This document shows, one piece after another, positions 7,001-11,177 of a stretch of DNA of 11,177 nucleotides. A model generated the notes under the pieces. That model did no database searches, had not been told where the DNA came from, and saw only the letters and a program-made list of their open reading frames with translations. The DNA lies in NCBI GenBank assembly GCA_946531975.1, contig CAMNAY010000030.1, positions 1-11,177 on the forward strand, in the 5' to 3' direction. Origin of the DNA: an uncultured Ruminococcus sp. (GTDB taxonomy: Bacteria > Bacillota > Clostridia > Oscillospirales > Ruminococcaceae). Each line of letters starts with the position of its first letter. The stretch's first letter is position 1. The position numbers were made by a program, and so were the translations under genes.

Positions 7001-7484
7001 GGTCGCGGACTATGTCAGCCGGTACTTCCGCATGAGCGGAACGGTGCTGTATGACCGCGGCATTCTCTCGAAAATGGAGCAGGAGATCGCGGGTGTGTAC
7101 ATCCCCGTGCAGCTCGCAGACGGCGACGCGGGCGGCGAGGCACTCAAGCTGACCGCCGATTCTCAGGTATTTACCCCGGAGCAGCTCACAAGACTGCGTG
7201 CCTATGTCGAGGGCATCGTGCGGGATACCGCGGCGCTGATTGCGGCGGGCGAGACCGCACCGCATCCCATGAAAAAGAAACAGACGGCAAGCCGCTTCTA
7301 TGCGGATGCCTGTGCATACTGCGACTACCGCACACTCTGCGGCGTCACCGAAAATGACACGGATCGGATGCGCATTCCGGTCACGGACAAGGAGGCTGCG
7401 GCAGCGATGCAGAAGATCATGAACGGAGAAACGGAGGCAGAGACCGATGAGCAGATGGACACCGGAACAGCAGGCGGCGATTGA
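4086..7484 (+). CDS. addB: ATP-dependent helicase/deoxyribonuclease subunit B (AddB)
   Basis: The B subunit of the AddAB helicase-nuclease, which resects double-strand DNA ends and responds to Chi to load RecA. At 1132 residues it is close to Bacillus subtilis AddB. Walker A is GGAGCGKST at 7-15, with a Walker B-like FLDEYES at D200-E201. The RecB-type nuclease domain is C-terminal: H779, D894 in GKIDRVD, and D911/K913 in IVDYKTG, all active-site residues present. The four iron-sulfur cysteines are C749 (VKCPF), C1076, C1079 and C1085 (CAYCDYRTLC), the pattern of the AddB cluster that staples the nuclease domain. The start at 4086 follows AGAGGAGA (4070-4077) by 8 nt; an in-frame ATG at 4095 would still keep Walker A but is too far from it. 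Its 3' end overlaps addA by 38 bp, implying translational coupling. Confidence 0.97.
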   Translation: MLHMIIGGAGCGKSTMLIGKIRETAAAGGDVRTFVPEQFAFTYDRKLYDAMGAAEFNRIRTGSFRALTAELLEQFAEQPRDAADDVVKTVVLHRLLHQLADAHALRFYGRHAEKPSFLSVMNAQLTELMQSGSTPEQLLDASAGTEGILSEKLYDIARIYAGYLDELERRGLRDVLCDPMNAAAAADASGCLRGTHIFLDEYESFTGDQFAMLQVMLRDAKEVWIALRTDDPDAPDYTRFDAVNQTARRLRQLAKEQNTETDIILCAEQHRFHDPSLAHLSRYLFTAQMPAYPAKPAVTITEARDITLEAEYTAAQIRKLLREGMRCRDIMVVMHDPERYGFLLEAAFQRYEIPYFMDLRRSVLYTAVMKLPLCLLSLMQRTTTDQILLLLKTQLSPLHPAEAAMLENYAYIWNIEGTQWEHTFAKETDPDAKLEEIRMKLMPAILRMRKAAKQTHVTGAALCAALYRCMEETGVPMRIGGLASRMNEQGDVEGGRALRRLWNRFTELLDALHDALGDAPVTPQQLTDLMTAVLRTNQIPVPPQTLDAVTVQSAAAARYDEPKAVFVLGVNDGQFPADIQEGGFFTEQERALLNAQGVSLSRSVRDLCADERLIVYKTISAASERLWLSYPLAGEDGRKCVPSALLGDVITLLPGVQFDYADRMGTAFYVSTRAAAYYSFVQDYTVTPKERASVRAMLEEIPEESERLSRLRRTADPDRLNVHDKALLRKLTGDSMTVSATQIENTVKCPFMGFCANNLRLLPRRKQDLNAMSAGNLVHDCMERLFREHPGREDFLSMTPADLKAHAERCAADFLRDQLGGSNGRPARFLQQYARMTGRMTALLLHTQEEMRQSQFTPDACELVIGKVGEETGTAPFRLTLPDGMMLYLNGKIDRVDLTEQDGRRYLRIVDYKTGAKEFFLGDIYYGLNLQMLLYLFALLDDAAYYPDAEPAGVLYMPAGSPKSRDRSDTEPVADYVSRYFRMSGTVLYDRGILSKMEQEIAGVYIPVQLADGDAGGEALKLTADSQVFTPEQLTRLRAYVEGIVRDTAALIAAGETAPHPMKKKQTASRFYADACAYCDYRTLCGVTENDTDRMRIPVTDKEAAAAMQKIMNGETEAETDEQMDTGTAGGD
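7433..7437 (+). promoter_or_regulatory. addA ribosome binding site inside addB
   Basis: GGAGG lies 9 nt ahead of the ATG at 7447, within the last codons of addB. It supports this start for addA, whose N-terminal SRWTPEQQAAIEARG agrees with the usual AddA beginning, and it makes the 38-bp overlap with addB real and not an annotation artefact. Confidence 0.75.
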
Positions 7485-10400
7485 GGCGAGAGGCGCCTCC
7501 GTCGTTGTCAGCGCGGCGGCAGGCAGCGGCAAGACCTCGGTACTGGTTGAGCGGCTGATCCGGCTGCTCTCCGACCGGGAGCATCCGTGCCCTGCCGAGC
7601 GCATGATCGTCGTGACCTTCACCCGCGATGCGGCGGGGGAGGTGCGTACCCGACTGAACCGCGTGCTGACAACCTATGTGCTGGAAAACCCCGATGACCC
7701 GTGGCTGCGGCGGCAGCAGACCATGCTGCAAAGCGCGAAGATCTCGACAATCCACAGCTTTTGCTTTGACCTGCTGCGGGAACAGTTCGCGGCGCTGAAT
7801 CTCTCGGCGGATTTCCGCATCATGGACACCGCGGAGGAGAATACGCTGCGCAGTGCGGCGGCTGCGGCAGTGCTGGAACGCTTCAGTGCGCAGGCGGAGC
7901 AGGATGATGCCGCGAAAGCGCGTCAGAAGCTGCTGTTCGATGCCTTCTGCACGCAGGACGACACCCCGATTGAACGCATTTTGCTCGCCCTGAACCGCAT
8001 TGCGGAGGAGACTCCGTTCGGGGAGACGCTGCTCGGTGACGCGGCAGCACTCTATGAGAGCGGCGAGATGCAGAAACGGACGGCTGCGGCAATTCGTGCG
8101 GAGCTGGACACGGTCTGCATGTACTATGACAAGGCGGTGGAGCTGGCACGTCCGCTCGATGCCGGAAAGAACTTCGAGGTCATCTGTCTCGAAGCGGCAG
8201 AAGCCGGAAAACTGCGCAGCGTGCTGGAGGAGGACGGCTTTGTGCGGCTCAGCGAGATGATCGCTGCAAAGCCCGAAGGCAGACTTTCCCGCGCAGGCAA
8301 AAACGTCGATGCCGGACAGTGGGCGGCGGTCAAGGCACTGCGCGACAAGGGCAAGGCACTGCGGGATGAGCTGCGGAAGAAGTGGTCGGCGCCGCTGCGG
8401 TTTGCGTCGTCCGATTTCACAAGACACGGCGCAATTCTGCGCGCACTGGCAGAGCTTTCGGCGGCGTTTTCCGAGGAGCTTTCCGCACAGAAGCTTGCAC
8501 GGAATGCCGTCAGCTTCGGGGACGCGATGCGCATGACGCTCTCGCTGCTTGCAGAGCGCGATGCAGACGGCTGTATTCACAAGACCCCGCTTGCAGAGCA
8601 GCTCTCGCAGCAGTATGAATACATCATGATCGACGAATTTCAGGATGCGGACAACCAGCAGGATCTCATCTTCCGGATGCTCTCCCGCGGGGGCGATGCC
8701 GAACACTACGGCAGCAATCTGTTCGTCGTCGGTGACAGCAAGCAGTGCATCTACCGTTTCCGGAATGCGAACCCCAACAACTTCTCCCGTGCGATGCGCG
8801 AGGGTGCGCCGTTCCGTACCCCGATGCTCACGGAGAACACCTGCATCCGCCTGAACCGGAACTTCCGGAGCGCGCAGGAGGTCGTCGATTTCGTCAATCT
8901 GATCTTCTCGCAGCTCATGACACAGCAGGTCGGTGAGATCGACTACGACAGCACACAGGCGCTCGTGCGCGGCGCGGAGTACCCCGATGCGGACAGACCC
9001 GTCGAGATCCTGCTGCTCGAAAACGGAAAGGACTGCCCCGCCGATGAACCGGCGGCGGTCGCGGACTGCGTCGCAAAGCACCTCTCTGCGCAGACGCCTG
9101 TGCGGGCGGCAGACGGCTCACTGCGCCCCTGTGCCCCGCAGGATTTCCTCCTGCTGCTGCGCAATAAGACGCATATGCAGGAGTATGCTGCGGCACTGAC
9201 AGCCCGCGGCATTCCCGTCAGCCGGACAGAACAGAGCAGCTACCTGAACTCGCCGGAGATCATGCTCCTGCTGGACATCCTCCGTGCGGTTGATAATCCG
9301 CTGCTCGATATCCCTGCGGCGGCGGCAATGCTCTCGCCGATGATCGGCTTTACGCTCGATGAGCTGACTGCCGTGCGGATCTATGACCGGAAGTGCAGCC
9401 TGTATCAGTCGATGCAGAAGATGCTGGGCGATGCAGCAGAGGGAAAGGCACAGACCGATGCCGGGCTGCTGGAAAAATGCAGGAGCTTTATTGAGTTTCT
9501 GGAATCCATGCGGCTGTGCTCGGCAATGGACACCCCGGAGCAGCTGATCCGGCGCGTGTATCAGCAGACCGATTTTCTCGGCATGATGCAGATGACGGAG
9601 GGCGGCGAGCAGAAGAAGGCGAATCTCCGCGCACTGATCGCTCATGCAAAGAACTTCGAGCAGAGCAGCGGCGGGGGACTTTCCGCGTTCCTGCGCTATG
9701 TTGATACGCTGCTGACACGGGGCGATGACCTCGAAGGCGGCGGGGTACCGGCCGGCACCGAGCATACCGTACAGCTCAAAACAATCCATGCCTCAAAAGG
9801 TCTCGAAGCGCCGTTTGTGATTCTCGCACGCGCAGACAGCGCCTTCTCGACGCAGGATGCACGCGAGGTGTTTCAGTATCATTCCGAGCTGGGGCTGGGC
9901 TTCCGGCTGCATGATCCGGAGCAGCTCAGTGCGGGCGTGACGCTGCCGTTTCTCGCGGTGCTTCAGCGGAACAATGCCGAAATGGTCAGCGAGGAGCTGC
10001 GGCTGCTCTATGTTGCGCTGACCCGTGCGAAGGAGCGGCTGATCCTGCCGGTTACGCACACAGCCAAATACGGCGAAAAGCTCAGAGCCTTTGCCGCTGA
10101 GCAGGATGCCTTCGGCGGGCAGTCCGACAGTCTGACGGCGTCGCTGAGCAATATGCGCGACTGGATGATGTGTGCGCTGATCCGCAATCCGGCGTGTGAG
10201 ATGCTGCGGCGGGAATTTGATCTGAGCTGCGGCAGTGACGAAAAGCAGCCGATGATCTCCGTGCGCTTTGACCGGATTGAATCCGAAGCGGCGGGCGATG
10301 CACAGGCTGCGGAGGAATGCGGCACGGAGACAGATGCAGCAGACCCGAATCTGACGGAGCTGCTGAAGGAGCAGTGCGCATGGAAATATGAGAGCAGGGA

Positions 10401-11019
10401 GGCGCATCTGACCGCGAAATACGGTGTATCGGAGCTGGCGAAATCGGAGGATTTCTCTGCGCCGCTTCGCAGACCGCAGTTTGTGCGGGAAAAGCACGGG
10501 CTTTCGGGTGCAGAGCGCGGAACGGCGGTTCACACCTTCTTGCAGTATGCAGATTTTGCGGCTGCTGCTGATGATGTACACGCGGAGATTGCGCGGCTTG
10601 AACTGCGCGGCAGGCTGACGGCGAAGCAGGCGGATGCGGTATCCCGCAGCGGGATTGAGGCGTTCTTCCGGACGGAGCTGTATGCGCGGGTCTGCGCGGC
10701 GAAGCGGGTCTGGCGGGAAAAGAAGTTTACGGTCCGGCTGAGTGATCTGGAGCTGAGCGGGCAGCTTGGCAGTGATTATGCGGGGACGGAAGGAATGCTG
10801 ATCGGCATTATGGATCTGGTATTTGAGGAAGAAGACGGGATTGTGCTGGTCGATTACAAGACGGATCGGGTGACAAAGGCGGAGGATTTGCTGGAGCATT
10901 ACACGGAGCAGATCCGGCTGTACGCGCAGGCGCTGAAGCTGCTGATGCAGAAGCCGGTGAAGGCGTGCTATTTGTATTCGCTGGCATTAAACGCGCAGTG
11001 CGCGGTGGCGATTAACTAA
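7447..11019 (+). CDS. addA: ATP-dependent helicase/nuclease subunit A (AddA)
   Basis: The A subunit of AddAB: a UvrD/RecB-type superfamily 1 3'-5' helicase with a C-terminal nuclease that cuts the 3' strand. At 1190 residues it is near full family length. Motifs in order: Q motif WTPEQQAAIEARG (4-16), Walker A SAAAGSGKT (22-30, K29), Walker B DEFQD (396-400), motif III GDSKQCIYRFR (429 onward), motif IV LNRNFRS (469 onward), motif V TIHASKGLE (779-787) and motif VI EELRLLYVALTRAKE (849 onward). Nuclease residues are H1029 (GTAVHTF), D1123 (GIMDLVF) and D1136/K1138 (LVDYKTD). Every key helicase and nuclease residue is present, so the subunit should be active. It is translated from within addB. 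The last two codons and the stop sit in a short duplicated sequence that continues downstream. Confidence 0.97.
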   Translation: MSRWTPEQQAAIEARGASVVVSAAAGSGKTSVLVERLIRLLSDREHPCPAERMIVVTFTRDAAGEVRTRLNRVLTTYVLENPDDPWLRRQQTMLQSAKISTIHSFCFDLLREQFAALNLSADFRIMDTAEENTLRSAAAAAVLERFSAQAEQDDAAKARQKLLFDAFCTQDDTPIERILLALNRIAEETPFGETLLGDAAALYESGEMQKRTAAAIRAELDTVCMYYDKAVELARPLDAGKNFEVICLEAAEAGKLRSVLEEDGFVRLSEMIAAKPEGRLSRAGKNVDAGQWAAVKALRDKGKALRDELRKKWSAPLRFASSDFTRHGAILRALAELSAAFSEELSAQKLARNAVSFGDAMRMTLSLLAERDADGCIHKTPLAEQLSQQYEYIMIDEFQDADNQQDLIFRMLSRGGDAEHYGSNLFVVGDSKQCIYRFRNANPNNFSRAMREGAPFRTPMLTENTCIRLNRNFRSAQEVVDFVNLIFSQLMTQQVGEIDYDSTQALVRGAEYPDADRPVEILLLENGKDCPADEPAAVADCVAKHLSAQTPVRAADGSLRPCAPQDFLLLLRNKTHMQEYAAALTARGIPVSRTEQSSYLNSPEIMLLLDILRAVDNPLLDIPAAAAMLSPMIGFTLDELTAVRIYDRKCSLYQSMQKMLGDAAEGKAQTDAGLLEKCRSFIEFLESMRLCSAMDTPEQLIRRVYQQTDFLGMMQMTEGGEQKKANLRALIAHAKNFEQSSGGGLSAFLRYVDTLLTRGDDLEGGGVPAGTEHTVQLKTIHASKGLEAPFVILARADSAFSTQDAREVFQYHSELGLGFRLHDPEQLSAGVTLPFLAVLQRNNAEMVSEELRLLYVALTRAKERLILPVTHTAKYGEKLRAFAAEQDAFGGQSDSLTASLSNMRDWMMCALIRNPACEMLRREFDLSCGSDEKQPMISVRFDRIESEAAGDAQAAEECGTETDAADPNLTELLKEQCAWKYESREAHLTAKYGVSELAKSEDFSAPLRRPQFVREKHGLSGAERGTAVHTFLQYADFAAAADDVHAEIARLELRGRLTAKQADAVSRSGIEAFFRTELYARVCAAKRVWREKKFTVRLSDLELSGQLGSDYAGTEGMLIGIMDLVFEEEDGIVLVDYKTDRVTKAEDLLEHYTEQIRLYAQALKLLMQKPVKACYLYSLALNAQCAVAIN

Positions 11020-11051
11020 AGGCGGCGCGGAGCCGATTAACTAAAGGCGGC
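11009..11051. repeat. Tandem 18-bp direct repeat spanning the addA stop codon
   Basis: CGATTAACTAAAGGCGGC occurs at 11009-11026 and again at 11034-11051, offset by 25 bp. The first copy contains the last codons and TAA stop of addA; the second is wholly noncoding and carries a second TAA-containing stretch. A related CGCGGAGCC occurs at 11026-11034 and again at 11166-11174. It may be a local slippage duplication or the edge of a dispersed intergenic repeat. Confidence 0.75.
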
Positions 11052-11082
11052 ACAGTTTCGCTGCTCAAAAGAAGTCTCTTAG

Positions 11083-11101
11083 CTGCCGCTGATCGCGGCA
11101 G
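11083..11101. terminator. GC-rich hairpin downstream of addA, possible terminator
   Basis: CTGCCGC-TGATC-GCGGCAG is a perfect 7-bp stem with a 5-nt loop, 64 bp after the addA stop. Plus-strand sequence after it (GGGATAGCATTC) has no U-tract, so it is not a classic intrinsic terminator for addA. On the minus strand a TTCTTTT run follows about 13 nt after the stem, which is also not classic. It may terminate transcription from either side or be part of a repeat element. The rest of 11052-11177 shows no gene that I can support. Confidence 0.35.
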
Positions 11102-11177
11102 GGGATAGCATTCTCACCTAGAGCTGATTGAGCGCAAAATAAAAGTTTTGGTTGAGCTTATGATACGCGGAGCCTAG

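Noticed and set aside
4650..7622. A 990-codon open frame on the minus strand opposite addB
   Set aside because: It is antisense to a fully motif-supported AddB, rich in Arg, His, Cys and Ala with no recognisable domain, as expected for a shadow of GC-rich coding DNA.
7417..9081. A 554-codon minus-strand open frame opposite addA
   Set aside because: It is a shadow of the AddA helicase domain, with no family resemblance and unnatural composition.
9793..10899. A 368-codon minus-strand open frame opposite the AddA C-terminus
   Set aside because: It is antisense to motif V, motif VI and the nuclease domain of AddA and shows no protein motif of its own.
11080..11111. A 10-codon minus-strand ORF preceded by AGGTGAG near the right edge
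   Set aside because: It is too short to support, overlaps the hairpin, and has no comparative evidence.
1..11177. CRISPR arrays, tRNA or rRNA genes, riboswitches, insertion sequences, toxin-antitoxin or phage-defence genes
   Set aside because: None were recognised on either strand. AddAB can take part in degrading foreign DNA but is here the normal repair enzyme.

Overview
The window looks like a chromosomal segment from a GC-rich, Gram-positive, plant-fibre-degrading Bacillota, most likely Ruminococcus or a close relative. The evidence is a secreted GH5 mannanase with a long threonine/glutamate-rich linker of the cellulosomal Ruminococcus type, AddAB recombination genes instead of RecBCD, strong AAGGAGG ribosome binding sites and textbook TTGACA/TATAAT promoters. 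The genus is inferred from style and not proven.

Layout: (1) 1-1610, minus strand: a secreted beta-mannanase with signal peptide, an N-terminal beta-rich accessory module, a GH5 subfamily 8-like catalytic domain and a Thr-rich linker that runs off the left edge. (2) 1611-1899: an intergenic stretch with a perfect-spacing sigma-A promoter for the mannanase and a 7-5-7 palindrome over its -35 box. (3) 1900-3331, minus strand: a two-gene operon of a PadR-family repressor and a six-helix membrane protein whose soluble N-terminus resembles the DUF1048/HAAS family, the usual partner of PadR regulators. (4) 3332-3527: a divergent control region with two back-to-back promoters and two copies of a CTACTT-N9-(A/G)AGTAG inverted repeat spaced 42 bp apart. 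(5) 3528-11019, plus strand: an apparent operon of an isochorismatase-family cysteine hydrolase, addB and addA. (6) 11020-11177: a noncoding tail with a short tandem duplication that starts at the end of addA, and a GC-rich hairpin.

How the genes work together: AddA and AddB form one helicase-nuclease that processes double-strand DNA ends for RecA-dependent repair. All four iron-sulfur cysteines of AddB and both nuclease active sites are visible, so the enzyme looks complete. PadR and the membrane protein probably form a small sensing circuit that controls its own promoter and perhaps the divergent hydrolase/addBA operon. The mannanase has its own promoter and appears to be a separate polysaccharide-degradation gene.

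I do not see a clearly new biological system. The best candidate for novelty is the PadR/HAAS-like membrane sensor pair with its duplicated operator. Several very long antisense open frames over addB and addA are coding shadows and were left out.
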